From: Gossypium raimondii
Lineage: Eukaryota; Streptophyta; Magnoliopsida; Malvales; Malvaceae
Length of the DNA: 64,000 nucleotides
Direction of reading: 5' to 3'
NCBI RefSeq assembly: GCF_025698545.1
Contig: NC_068569.1
Span: 13,516,001-13,580,000 of the forward strand
In this document: piece by piece, positions 1-11,435 of the stretch
How the letters are laid out: every line of letters starts with the position of its first letter
Position numbering within the stretch: position 1 is the first letter of the stretch
The notes under the pieces: generated by a model
Database searches by the model: none
What the model was told of the DNA's origin: nothing
What the model saw: the letters and a program-made list of their open reading frames with translations, nothing else
Translations under genes and position numbers: made by a program

Positions 1-1110
1 TAACTAACTCGACTCAAATTAATTTATTTTCATGTAGGTGAAACTCGAACCTAAACATTTTGGAACATTTAGTTCGATGAATGTAAAATTAAATCCGTAA
101 TAACATTATATGAATGTAAGATTATAAGTATGTTACATTGCTGTTTGATTCATTTGGTTAGAATGAAAGATATCGATGTTTAGTTGATGGAAAAAAAGTA
201 CTTAATAAGAATCTTTATTATAAAATTTATTTATTTTAACAAGTTTAATTTCTTTAATATATTCTAATCTTAATTTTGTAAAATTATAATAATTTTTATT
301 TTTATTAAGTGAATATATGATAGTGAAATAAATTTATAAATTCATGACAACCTTAAATATTTAAATTAACTAAAAGTACACTCATAAACTAAAATAATTT
401 AAAGAATAAATTGTATTAATATTATGTTTTACTCTTTAAAAATACAAAATTATGGATGGACTAAAATATGAATAATCTAGAATGGAATATAAAATTAAAA
501 ATACAAAATTATATTCAACCAACCATTAAAATCTCAGAACATCAACTTTGATCCCATGTGTTAAAAGGCGCGCAAGGTAGATGTGTATGTATTGAAAGTA
601 ACGGTTACCTAATACGTCAACAGTTAAATTGAGTAGTAATTACTGCACCATATGATGTTCTGCTGCTCTGAAACGTGATTTTGGTTACCTGCTAATCTCA
701 TTTGCAGGTAGATTTCATTAAAGTTATATTCCTAAAAAGAAAAGAGGCTGTATTTGGGGAATAAATTCCTCTTTCTACAAAGTATTTACTGCCCACTTGT
801 GATGGCTGCATCCAGATTTTTTGCTACCTAGATTTTTATTCTCAATCAGATAAAACCCAGAGCTAGAGCTACCCAAGGTAAATCCATTCATATATAATCA
901 TCAGAACAGATAAAATACACTGTTGTGTCGTGGCCTTCATCAGACACACATGTCCTTTTAAACATGCATCTTCTAATCTGAATCACATCACTTACTCTGA
1001 TCTTTAAACATGTTTCCAACTCCCAGCAGTCTGAGTTTCAGCCCCCTTTTTTTAACCATGGTTATTATGACAGAAATACCCTTGGCTTCATCCTACTGAC
1101 TTGTCACTAT
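1..1110. other. AT-rich intergenic DNA and distal promoter of the ARM gene
   Basis: No convincing coding sequence is seen. The first 540 bases are strongly AT-rich. From about 600 the composition becomes more mixed, as expected for the promoter region of the gene starting at 1344. No repeat with clear ends was recognised. Confidence 0.5.
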
Positions 1111-1117
1111 TATATAA
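1111..1117 (+). promoter_or_regulatory. Probable TATA box of the ARM-repeat gene
   Basis: TATATAAAG lies about 230 bases upstream of the ATG at 1344. A start about 30 bases downstream would give a leader of roughly 200 bases, which includes a short TC-rich tract at about 1220-1235, common in plant 5' leaders. Confidence 0.55.
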
Positions 1118-1343
1118 AGTTCCAAAATGTCAGCCCTGTAAATGTACAATAAAGTCTCAAATTTGCTTCGGCTGCAAACATAGAGATAACTATGAATATG
1201 GATAGGGAGTCACTGCCTGTTCTTTCTCTCTCTCTCGTCTTCTGATAAGATTACCTATTTCTTCCTTAGATTCCTTTTGTAAAAGAAAAATAAAATGGGT
1301 TTGCTTCAAAATTCGTGATAAAAGATTAAAGAAGACAGCAAGA

Positions 1344-3071
1344 ATGGGAGAAGAAGAGCAACACCAAAACTCGACAGAATCTTTCATGGCAATGAAAGCT
1401 GGTCTCGGGCAGGCCATTGAGGTTATATCTTCTTTGATTTCCCTTTCTCATTCTATCAAAGTTTTCAGCGTTAAATGGCAGCTTATCCGAAAGAAGCTTG
1501 AAGAGTTAAATTCAGGCTTAATGGCCGCTGAAAACTGTGATTCAAGCCAAAACACACAAGTCTTTTCTGGCTTGATCCCTTCCGTTTTGGTCACTGCAAA
1601 TGAGTGTCATAATCTTGCAAGAAGCTGTGCGGATCTTTCCTACAGTGGCAAGCTCTTGATGCAAAGCGACCTTGATGTGATGATTGCAAGATTTGACAGC
1701 CATGTAAAGAATCTCTCTGGGATTTACAGTGCTGGGATTCTGAGCCATGGGTTTGCCATTGTGGTTTCAAGGCCTGGCCTTGGTGCTGGTAAAGACGACA
1801 TGAGGTTTTACATAAGAGATTTGCTGACAAGAATGAAGATAGGCGACATAGAAATGAAAAGGCAAGCCTTGGTTAATTTATATCAAGTTGTGGATGAAGA
1901 TGAGAGGTATGCTAAACTCGTAGTGGAAGTTGGTGGCATTGTGAATGTGTTAGTAGGCTTTCTTGATTCACCTGAGATGGAGATTCAAGAAGAGGCTTCA
2001 AAGATTGTATCTTTACTATCAGGGTTCGATTTGTACAAGGGGGTTTTGGTTGGAGCTGGGATTATTGGGCCTTTGGTTCGGGTTCTGGAAAATGGCAGTG
2101 AGTTGGGTAAAGAAGGAGCCGCTAGGTGTCTTCAGAGATTGACCGTTAATTCAGACAACGCATGGTCAGTGTCGGCTCATGGTGGGGTGACTGCCCTTCT
2201 GAAAATATGTTCAAGCGGTGAGTTTGGAGGGGAACTGATCGGTCTTGCTTGTGCGTTGTTGAGAAATCTTGTTGGGGTTGAAGAGATAAAGAGGTTTATT
2301 GTTGAAGAAGGTGCCATTTCAACGTTCATCAAGCTTGCAAGATCAAGAGATGAAATCGTGCAGATAAATTCAATGGAGTTCCTTCAGAATATGGCTTCCG
2401 GAGATGACTCAGTTCGTCAAATGGTTGTTAGAGAAGGAGGGGTTCGTGCATTAGTACGCGTTTTGGATCCGAAATCATCGACCTCTTCAAAGACAAGAGA
2501 AGTAGCATTGAGGGCAATTGAGAATCTATGTTTCTCTTCGCAGAGTTGCATAAACATGTTGATGAATTTCGGGTTTATCAATCAACTGTTCTTCTTGCTA
2601 CGCAACGGTGAGGCTTCGGTTCAAGAATTGGCACTGAAGGTAACGTTTAGGTTGTGTAGCGCATCAGAAGAGGCTAAAAAGGCAATGGGAGATGCCGGTT
2701 TCATGCCTGAACTTCTCAAATTGCTCGATGCAAAGTCATATGAAGTGCGTGAAATGGCAACCGAGGCACTCTCTAGCTTGGTCTCGGTCCCAAAAAATCG
2801 AAAACGATTCGTTCAAGATGATCGGAACGTAGGCTTTCTTCTCCAGTTGCTTGATCAAGAGGATGGCATATCAGGTAACAAAAAGCTCTTACTATCTATA
2901 TTAATGTCATTGACAAATTGCAACAGTGGAAGAAGAAAAATTGCCAGTTCCGGATATCTAAAGAACATAGAAAAGCTCGCTGAAGCTGAAGTTTATGATG
3001 CCAAAAAACTTGTCAGGAAGTTGTCTACCAACAGATTTCGTAGTATTCTAAGTGGATTTTGGCATTCTTGA
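1344..3071 (+). CDS. Armadillo-repeat protein (VAC8-like, ARM-only), intronless
   Basis: A single open frame of 575 residues with no intron. The N-terminal 20-150 residues are predicted helical and contain motifs such as SIKVFSVKWQLIRKKLEEL and GKLLMQSDLDVM. From about residue 165 to 560 the protein is built of armadillo-like helical units, with recurrent patterns such as AGIIGPLVRVLENGSELGKE, EEGAISTFIKLARS and GDAGFMPELLKLLDAK. It ends in FRSILSGFWHS, a tail I recall from a conserved plant ARM-only clade. No U-box, kinase, signal peptide or membrane segment is visible. ARM folds bind other proteins, so a scaffold or adaptor role is likely, but the partner is unknown. The first ATG is used; a second Met at codon 15 is possible. 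The family is firm, the exact function is not. Confidence 0.9.
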   Translation: MGEEEQHQNSTESFMAMKAGLGQAIEVISSLISLSHSIKVFSVKWQLIRKKLEELNSGLMAAENCDSSQNTQVFSGLIPSVLVTANECHNLARSCADLSYSGKLLMQSDLDVMIARFDSHVKNLSGIYSAGILSHGFAIVVSRPGLGAGKDDMRFYIRDLLTRMKIGDIEMKRQALVNLYQVVDEDERYAKLVVEVGGIVNVLVGFLDSPEMEIQEEASKIVSLLSGFDLYKGVLVGAGIIGPLVRVLENGSELGKEGAARCLQRLTVNSDNAWSVSAHGGVTALLKICSSGEFGGELIGLACALLRNLVGVEEIKRFIVEEGAISTFIKLARSRDEIVQINSMEFLQNMASGDDSVRQMVVREGGVRALVRVLDPKSSTSSKTREVALRAIENLCFSSQSCINMLMNFGFINQLFFLLRNGEASVQELALKVTFRLCSASEEAKKAMGDAGFMPELLKLLDAKSYEVREMATEALSSLVSVPKNRKRFVQDDRNVGFLLQLLDQEDGISGNKKLLLSILMSLTNCNSGRRKIASSGYLKNIEKLAEAEVYDAKKLVRKLSTNRFRSILSGFWHS

Positions 3072-6000
3072 ATGTAATATTTTTTGTTTTTGTTTTTGCT
3101 TACTGTATATCTCTGCATAAGCGTTATGCAAGTCTCATTAACTTGTTTTTACAAATCTTTTAATGTCACTGTATCCTAAATCCATCTCCTTGGTAAAAAA
3201 AAAGAAAAGGAAAAACAGCTTTTGAACAGCTTTTTGTTTTACTTGTAATCATTAGTAATCAAATAAAAGCTGTTCTTATAGATTCTGTAAAGATACTGTG
3301 GCATTCTTGTTTGGGAATTACAGTTTCATACATATATATGTATATATATATTAAAATTGATGCAATTGCAGTTATATTAGTTAATATATGGTGTAGAAAT
3401 GGTGGAAAGCAATTGAGGTGCTTGCACATGGGAAAGGCATGAAAATCCAGAATAGGCATGTGAGCAGTGGCAATCAAGGTTTTGTCAGCTGCCATCATGG
3501 GACAGAAGGGATAGTGATTGATGAAAGTTCCTTCTCTATCTGTTTGTGTTATTGCCAGCATTATCTTCTTCATCTTATCATGATTTTTCTAATTCATGAA
3601 AACCACTTAATATTCTGATATAAAAGCATAGGCTTAGATCGCCAGGCATCAGTTTATCATTAGCTTGAGGATTGAGATATAGGATATAGAAGCATGACAA
3701 TTGAGAGACAACTGTTTGAGTCAATTGAAAGAGGTTTTGATGGCCTAATGTTGAGGATCTAACCATTTGTAGAGTACACGAATTTAATGGTAATAAGTTA
3801 GCCGACTTGGTTTAATTAGGGGTGTGGAGTGTGGACCATGTCATGAGTCAAAACTGGAAGTTGAGACCCATATGTTTCACTCAGACTGCTGCTGGCAAGT
3901 GAAATGTTTCTTTTTGTAGTTCTGAGAGATGATTTCAATTGCTGTGAGAAGTTGAATCAATGAGCAATGATACCCACCAGAATCCAATGCCAAATGACAC
4001 CTTGCTCAAGATTTGACTGCTTTCATTTCAATGGAAACCAGCCTCGTTGGCAAACCAAAAAAATCAACAAATGCTGGTTACATTTATTTAAACAAAAAAA
4101 AAAAAAGAGGAAAAATCCCAATCAACAAGACTACTTGATTTAGAAGTTGGGACATACAAAATATTCGAGGGAACCATATGGGATGATGAACTTCTCAACA
4201 TTAATGATCAATCCATGTAGCAAGTGCAAATACATAGTGTCCATGCTAAAAGAAAGGTTGATAAATGAAACACCTAGTTACTGTATACCAGTAAATATCA
4301 CGCGGTTAGGAGCGGGTAAGTATTTATTAGCATTTAGGTGATTGAGAAGCAGGGCATCAGACTCTGTTCTGGTGCGGCGTACACCACAAGTTGCTTGCTG
4401 CTTTTAATTATTACAAGCAAAATTCTCATTTACTGCCATATAGTTTTTAGCACTGGACAAGATCAGATTTCACTTGCCTTTGCTAACATATAGGGATATA
4501 ATTTGGGCCATGTTGTCGATTGGGAATTGAATTGGAAGAGCCCTTTAAACAAACAAACAAACCATCAAAAGACAAGTAAAACTATATCGGCCCAAAAGTA
4601 TTGGATCCTATCTGAGATGAGGCAAATCTAGAAAATCTTTTCAAGCTTTAGTTTGTGCTGCATTTTTGTTTCATTTGATAAGTGTACCCGAGTCCTAACA
4701 TTGATTCGTCATTTTCCATGGCTACCTAACATGGTTTAGTAAGTACCCAAGTCATAAAGACTCTTTTCCATGAACCATGTATGCTGGTGAACAAAGTGAT
4801 TGTTATTCCATGTTGAATGACGAATTGTAGGCTGAATTATTCTCCCTGAAATATCATACTTCCAACTCTTGGTGGTCCATGATTTCTATGCACAATCAGT
4901 CACTAAGCTGTCAATTTAAATCAAATAAAAAATATATTTGTCCAAATCCATTTAATTTTACTTGTTCTGACTGGGAAATTTGGTGAATAAAATAACTAAG
5001 GCAACAGCATCAGAAAAAAGAAATGCTGGTGGTGATGGACCACTAATAGTTTTTAGTTATCCTTTTCGAAGAACCAATCAAAGTATCCGATAACATGTGC
5101 AAATTTGGGCATCGAATTGAAAATTCAAAGCCCTTCCTTCACTCTTAAACTGTCATTTTCATCGATATGCAAGTCTTTGCTGTCCTGCGTTTAATCTCTG
5201 CTGTCATGCTTTGCTCATCTATGTAATCTGATTTAGAGTGTAGCATGCGAGTATTTTTAATTTAATATATGGAGACTGGAGTAGAGTTGTTTTAATATTC
5301 AATGTCTGATTTAAAAAAATATCTCATCTTTTGTTACTATGATGGAATCTTGATTGGGTAGCCAGAGAACAACTTTATCATTTAGGGAGCAAAGCTCAAA
5401 TTTAACCGACAGTATTGGCTGTCAATGTAAACGTAGAGTGGTTATGTTGGAAGGGGTGAAATTGAAGATTTAATCCTTGACCAGGGTCAGATCTACCTCC
5501 AAATCAAAAGTATTGGTCCACTACATTAATACCGACATTTTATGTATTGTGACAGAGACTTATCAAGTTTACTTCCTGGTAGAGTTTTCTTCTTACGAAT
5601 GGTCAATTTTTAGGGTCAAATCCTTCATTTTTTTTATATAGAACGCGGTCGTAATCAGGAAAAAGGGTATGCAAATTGCAAGCCCCTATTGACCATTGTC
5701 CATCTACTTCTCAATTTACTTTCATTTAGGCTATATAATATGCATTGCAGTGGTAAATGATGCAACTTTACTATAGGCTAGTCAAGGTTTAATGCATGTA
5801 AAAGTGAAGTCGAAATGGGTATACAAATCTGTTGTACTTTTAAAGTATACACATATGTTGTTGTATTATTATTGTTGTTGTTGGATATCCATAAGGAAGG
5901 GGACATGGAAGAGGGTATGGTGATGTTGAGAAAGCCCAATTCACTCTGCAGGGTGAAGAGTCGGATGAGATAAGTGAGCTAGGAAGTTAAGGAAGCAAAG

Positions 6001-7715
6001 GAGGATTTTGAGGACAATATGGAGGCTATAATGCTTGAGGATTGATCATTTTTTCATCAAGTATATATAGTGGAGGTTCCCTGTTTGGTGGTACTGTCAT
6101 GATAAACATGCTATCAATCATTATTGTGGAATGCATGGGAAGGATGTTTGTGACGAGACATATTCTGTAATTATCTTTGAGTTGTGGTGTAAAGTAGTTA
6201 GATTCAAGTGATGTTTGTTGGCTTAAGGGGTCACATTTTAAATAAAAAAAAAGTAAATATCCTTTTAGGGAAAAAAGAAAGTTGATTGAAATTAGATTTT
6301 CTGGGTTATTAATTATTTAGTGACTAACTGATGGATACAAAATAGAGAGAGGTCTCAAGGCTTGCCGCCATGTGTGGAGGGTATAACAATTATTATTATT
6401 ATTAAACTCCCTTTCGTGTGACAAGGAGAAGAAAACAATATTAAAATGGGCGATTAAACATGTGTTGGCATGTTCTTTTGTCTTGACATAAAACACGTAG
6501 ATTAGCACAAAAATTGCAATAAATTAATTTAAATGTTGGAAGCAATGACAGGGATATACAATTAATTATAGTAATTATAAAAATGATAATAAACAACCAA
6601 AGCAATCTCATGCTAAAAGAATGATACTTGCAGAATGTGAACGTTAGCTGACAATTCCAGTAATAATACTATTATAATTTTTCCCAAAATCTATTTTTCT
6701 CTGAAAGCATCCTTAAAATCTACAAAATTTAAGAAAAGGGTTTATTGATTTTATTTTTAACTTTTATGAGGAAGTCAAATCGTGGTATTTTAATGATCAA
6801 CTTTGTTTTTTGTTTTTAAGAAAAAGAGATTCAAGCTCTCACTTTAGTAAAATAAAATTATATCCACTTGTCTATTTTAAATTAGAAAATAAAGAGATAG
6901 AGAGAGAGCGCAAATGGGCCAACATGGTAATTGAATTTTAAAGATGTGATATTGGTTGGCTTTGAAGGAGCAGCACCATCTATTCATTTAAAGCCGAGAA
7001 AACCATGAACACCGCAACCCAAGTCGTCGACATTATTATTATTAAAGCAAATTGACAGCTGAGATCATGTGAACCTAAAAACAATATTTGCTATTGCTAA
7101 GCAACGGCTATCTTGTTCATATGCCCTTGGTCAATTTGTCATAACTAGCATGGCCGTTACGTTAGTTTGCTTTATTTTCAGATAAGCATAAACCAGCAAA
7201 GTAAGGCTTCAAATTATAACCAAAAAACACAACCCAATTTTCATACTCATCTGCTTTTCTTTTCTTCATTTTCCCGTAATGATTCTGACAAATATTGGGT
7301 TGACTTAGATATTGCATTTGGAGCTCTCTTTTCTTCTCTATCTATGCTTATCCTAAGTTAATAAAGGAAAGGTTGGCTGTGTTTGACCCAACTGGAAAAT
7401 GCTGTAATTGAGAATACAAATGAAAACCCAAATCAAGAAGTAGGGCACTTTGGAATTGAATCTACTTAATTAACTTTTGAAACCTTTTTTTTTAAAGAAA
7501 AGAGCTTTATTGGTTGAGTTCGACAATGCTGCATTATTGGGATTCAAGAATTTAAACACACAACATTTCATCCAAACTTTACTTCATTTCGACCTCATAA
7601 TTGTGTTTTCCAGAATACAAATTGATAAGCTTGCATTTTAGTTTCAATCGTATATAGACTTTACTCCCCAAATTAACTTAAACTCTCTCATCTTTAATAT
7701 TTAAAATATAAAGTA

Positions 7716-7716
<1 letters not shown>
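3072..7716. other. Intergenic DNA without a recognised gene
   Basis: The 3' flank of the ARM gene is followed by AT-rich sequence. Several open frames of 60-105 codons occur on both strands, but none resembles a known family or shows paired splice signals. The stretch 5880-6240 is purine-rich and locally less AT-rich and could be a decayed gene or transposon fragment. I could not assign it. Confidence 0.4.

Positions 7717-7743
<27 letters not shown>
7717..7743. repeat. (TA)n microsatellite
   Basis: About 27 bases of uninterrupted alternating TA. A (GT)n tract (about 7875-7888) followed by a run of about 17 T (7893-7909) lies 130 bases downstream. Confidence 0.95.
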
Positions 7744-7748
<5 letters not shown>

Positions 7749-7909
7749 TTAAAGCAAGTCTAGGTAGAAAATCAGACTCAAGGGAACCGAACACTGCAGA
7801 AATAGTTGGCAAACTACGCACGTGTGAACACAAGTCATTGCTTCATTGGGCTCTCAAACATCCATTTTGAACAAGTGTGTGTGTGTGCGCGGTTTTTTTT
7901 TTTTTTTTT

Positions 7910-10373
7910 ATATGTAGTGGTAATTTTAGTAAATCATGGTCTCATTTTACTTCACCCTCACGTAAGTGAATTAAGTCCTTAGCCAGATCAACTGAATCTT
8001 TAAAAATCTGGAGTTATCCTATATAAACCTACTAGATTTATTTTATTTATGGTTAATTACAAAATTAATTATTTAATATAATACTTTTACTGATCTATTC
8101 CAATTAAAACTACTAATATACATGTAACCTGTGAAAGAAAATTATAATTATTATTTAACCTTTTACAATGTTTTATGTATCATTTTGATATCTTTAAGAC
8201 ATTTACTATGTATAAAGTTATGCACATGTGAATATATTTATATTAAAAATAAATTATATTTTTTAATATTAAACTAAAAATCAATAAATATTTGGTGTAA
8301 TTATAAATATTATATTCTCTGAAATTTTGAAAAGATAAAAATTTAAATTTTGAAGACAATATTATTAAAGAAAGAACACAAATTTCAAAATAATAAAATA
8401 AAAATAAAAACAAGTAGAGGGAATCTGAGTCCTACCCACTCATCTACCCAAACAATCCAGGAAAGAAAAAGTTACCCAAGATTTTACGGTAGTAACGTTT
8501 TGGATAGTGGCTACTAACCAGTAAGAAGTAACCAACGCATGAGGTCCCCAGCTTCCTATTTGCACAACTTGACTCTTCCTCAGTTTCTGTTTTTGCATTG
8601 ATTCCTTCCATTCTACTCTATTTGGGTCAAGTTACCCATCTTTGAATGCCCCCACCAAACCAAAAGGATATGGATGTGGCTTTGGAAAAGTCAACCAATG
8701 GTTCATGGTTTACAACTTAGCGGTAACAGAGCCAACGGACGGTGCGTGCAAGCCAATATGCTATATTGTTAACAAAGTACAGCACTTTAGCTCTCCAGTT
8801 GCCAGTTTTGGCAATCCAATGTTTGGGTCACGTCGGCTGTTTTGATGCGTTTGACGTCAACCATTGCTAAAAACAAAACTCCCTCTGCAAAGAAAAATCG
8901 AAAGTGAGAAACGATGAAACCTCCAAAAGGGCACCTCCATTGGTGGGAAAAAAATATGTTACTTTCACCACAACTTTTATGCTAATGGGATTTGATTTAC
9001 TATGAGAATCTGCAACAGGAAGCCTTGTTTTCACACTTTTTTTCTTTCCCTTTATTCTGTACCTTCTTTTTCTCTTTTACTGATTTCTGTGCTTCTAGGA
9101 TGTTTCCAAAGAGAACCTTCTATTCTTCACTTTTGTAAAAAGCATCATTTATATGCCATTTAACTTCGTTAATTACTTACAAATTTTCTAGTCTTTTTGT
9201 TTTGGTACAAAATATCTGATTTCCAAGGGTTTTTATATTTCAAAAATAATGACTAAACCCTAATTATTGATTAGTTGTTCTTCTCACTTTAAAGATCTTA
9301 AAATATTTCATTTTTCTCACAAAAATGATTAGGACACGGGTGATGATTCCTTTTGTAAAATAATTATTTAAAAACATAATCATACACATAATATTCCTCC
9401 TCCATCCAGAGCAAAGAATAAAGAAGAGAAGTAATTGAGAATATATTTATTTAAGATGTATCCAGGTACGTTATTTCACCTCTAGCTCAAAATGATAAAT
9501 TTCCATGAGCCTCCATGTACCCAAGTATAATTTTCAAGTAATCAACTCTTGGATGTATCATGGTCAAATGGTTCTAGAAGTGAAATTAGGTGAGCCCCAA
9601 GCAAATGTTCCACATCATGCATATTCAACGTAATAGAGTTTGATGTCAATGCAATTGGACCACCCAAATCAAACAGTCTAATCTTGGGAAATTTATAATC
9701 GAACAATCAAAGCAAAACTAAAACAACTGAGTTTCGTTTTATTACGTATGTCCTACTGTGGTAAGAAAAACAAAACAAAACTAGTTCAGTTGAGTTGAAG
9801 AAGATACTCCGTTTTGGGAGCTTTACAGTGTGCCTGATCTTATCTCCATGACTTCAGGGGAAACGACACTCACAGCAAAAGTCTTTCGAACACAACAATG
9901 AACAAATCTCCTCCAACGTCATCTCAAAATCTTCTCCAACCGAACTTCCCTCAATAATTGCGAAATCCCCGGCCGCTCCTTTGCTCTTTCCATGCATGGT
10001 TGAAAAGATAAGAAATAAGATTCATGCATAGGATAACATCGATTCATTACGGTAAAAAATCGATTTTGCATTTTTTTATTATTTTAAATTTGTTTTTATA
10101 TCCAAAATTTTACCATTTTAATTTTATATTAATAATTGAAAATACAACCATTTAATTGATGTAAAATATGTTCCATCATACCAATTAAGCTTTAGCTCGA
10201 TTTATATTATTACTTCAACAACAATTGGGAGGATATTCATAAGATATATAATTATATATGCTGACATAATTATAATACAAATATATAAAGCTAATTTAAT
10301 TTTACGCTAATTAATATAAGTTAATCACTTCTAATTTATTTATTACCATAATCATTTATTTAAATATTTGTCG
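7910..10373. other. Intergenic DNA without a recognised gene
   Basis: AT-rich, with a more mixed segment at 8400-9000. An open frame of 67 codons at 8642-8845 has no family resemblance and no gene-like context. No repeat with definable ends was recognised. Confidence 0.4.
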
Positions 10374-10491
10374 ATTGAGTCTTAACCCGATTGGTATGGG
10401 CATTGTTGCCAATGCAAGAGGATATAGCTTCGAGTGCGTTGAAGCGCATTAACACTCTATTTATATATTGGGGAGTAGTGATTAAAAAAAG
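10374..10491 (+). repeat. tRNA-derived SINE-like fragment
   Basis: The sequence has a tRNA-like layout. An A-box-like stretch (CTTAACCCGATTGGTATGGG, from 10381) is followed about 45 bases later by a B-box-like stretch (AGCTTCGAGTGC, about 10427-10438), then a GGGGAG motif and an A-rich tail near 10484. I recall similar short dispersed sequences in cotton intergenic DNA. It is not an intact tRNA, since no complete cloverleaf can be formed. A search for other copies would settle it. Confidence 0.45.
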
Positions 10492-11299
10492 TATATATGT
10501 GTAGAAACTATAATGAGATTAGTGAAAAGAAAGATATCAATATTCATTGAATTGGTAATAACAGATATCATTGATTTAATCTTCCAAGCATCGAAATTTT
10601 TCCCTCAATTACAATCAACATAAAAGGAGAAGAAATTAAAGTTGTTAGGAAGAGATTCTAAAAATACTTGTTACAAGATTAGCAGTATATTAAATACAAT
10701 AAATAGAGGAAATCTGATATATGTGCATGCGTAGCTTCCAATAAAGAAAGAAGAATTTACTCGTATATTTGGGGTATTCACATGGAATATAAAAAAGTTG
10801 GCTGTAAAGACGTTTAAGCTCACGTTTTCTCCGCTTTATGACTTTAGTCCGACGTGACATATCAAACATTATCCGAACTTGGATAAATAAATATAGGTGG
10901 AGAGGCCAACTCAGATTGAATAATATTTCAGTTTAATCTTTTCCCAACTGTATGCCACCGACTCCTTCTCTTCAACACCTAAACTTTGTTTAAGCGGACA
11001 TCACCTACCATATCAAGTTTGATTAATAAACGGTGGACATTAAAGGAGACTTTATTTCAAAGAGAATATTGTAATATAAAATTACTTTATTTCCGTGAGA
11101 AATAAATTTCTATCTTTACTGCCACATTTAACTATTACTAATATTAATTAAAGAAAGATTTTAGCAAAGCCATACTACTCTTTTGGAGATCAAAAAGATA
11201 GGGAAGAGTCCCAAAACCCAAACCAAATTTAATAATATATTATCTTTATGACAGCTCATCCTTTTTTCCGCAAGTATCGTCAAAATTTATTCTTCTCTC
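10492..11299. other. Upstream region of the hexose transporter gene
   Basis: AT-rich sequence with no coding signal. It is the likely promoter region of the gene at 11436, but no specific regulatory element can be singled out beyond the TATA box that follows. Confidence 0.4.
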
Positions 11300-11308
11300 T
11301 ATATAAAC
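11300..11308 (+). promoter_or_regulatory. TATA box of the STP1-like gene
   Basis: TATATAAAC lies after a TC-rich stretch and 128 bases before the ATG at 11436. This fits a leader of about 100 bases. Confidence 0.65.
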
Positions 11309-11435
11309 GCCTCTCCTGCTCTTCTAACTCCTCTATCTTCTTTCGCTTGGTTTCTAGTATTCACTACATCCATCTTTATATTTCTCTCTTCATTCCTGCT
11401 TTTGAGTTTACGATTGAAGTCAAGAAAGATCGATA

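Noticed and set aside
3259..3618. Overlapping open frames downstream of the ARM gene
   Set aside because: Low-complexity translations without conservation signals; likely 3' flank.
5870..6240. Purine-rich stretch that looks like a coding fragment
   Set aside because: No frame stays open for more than about 30 codons, and no protein family could be recognised.
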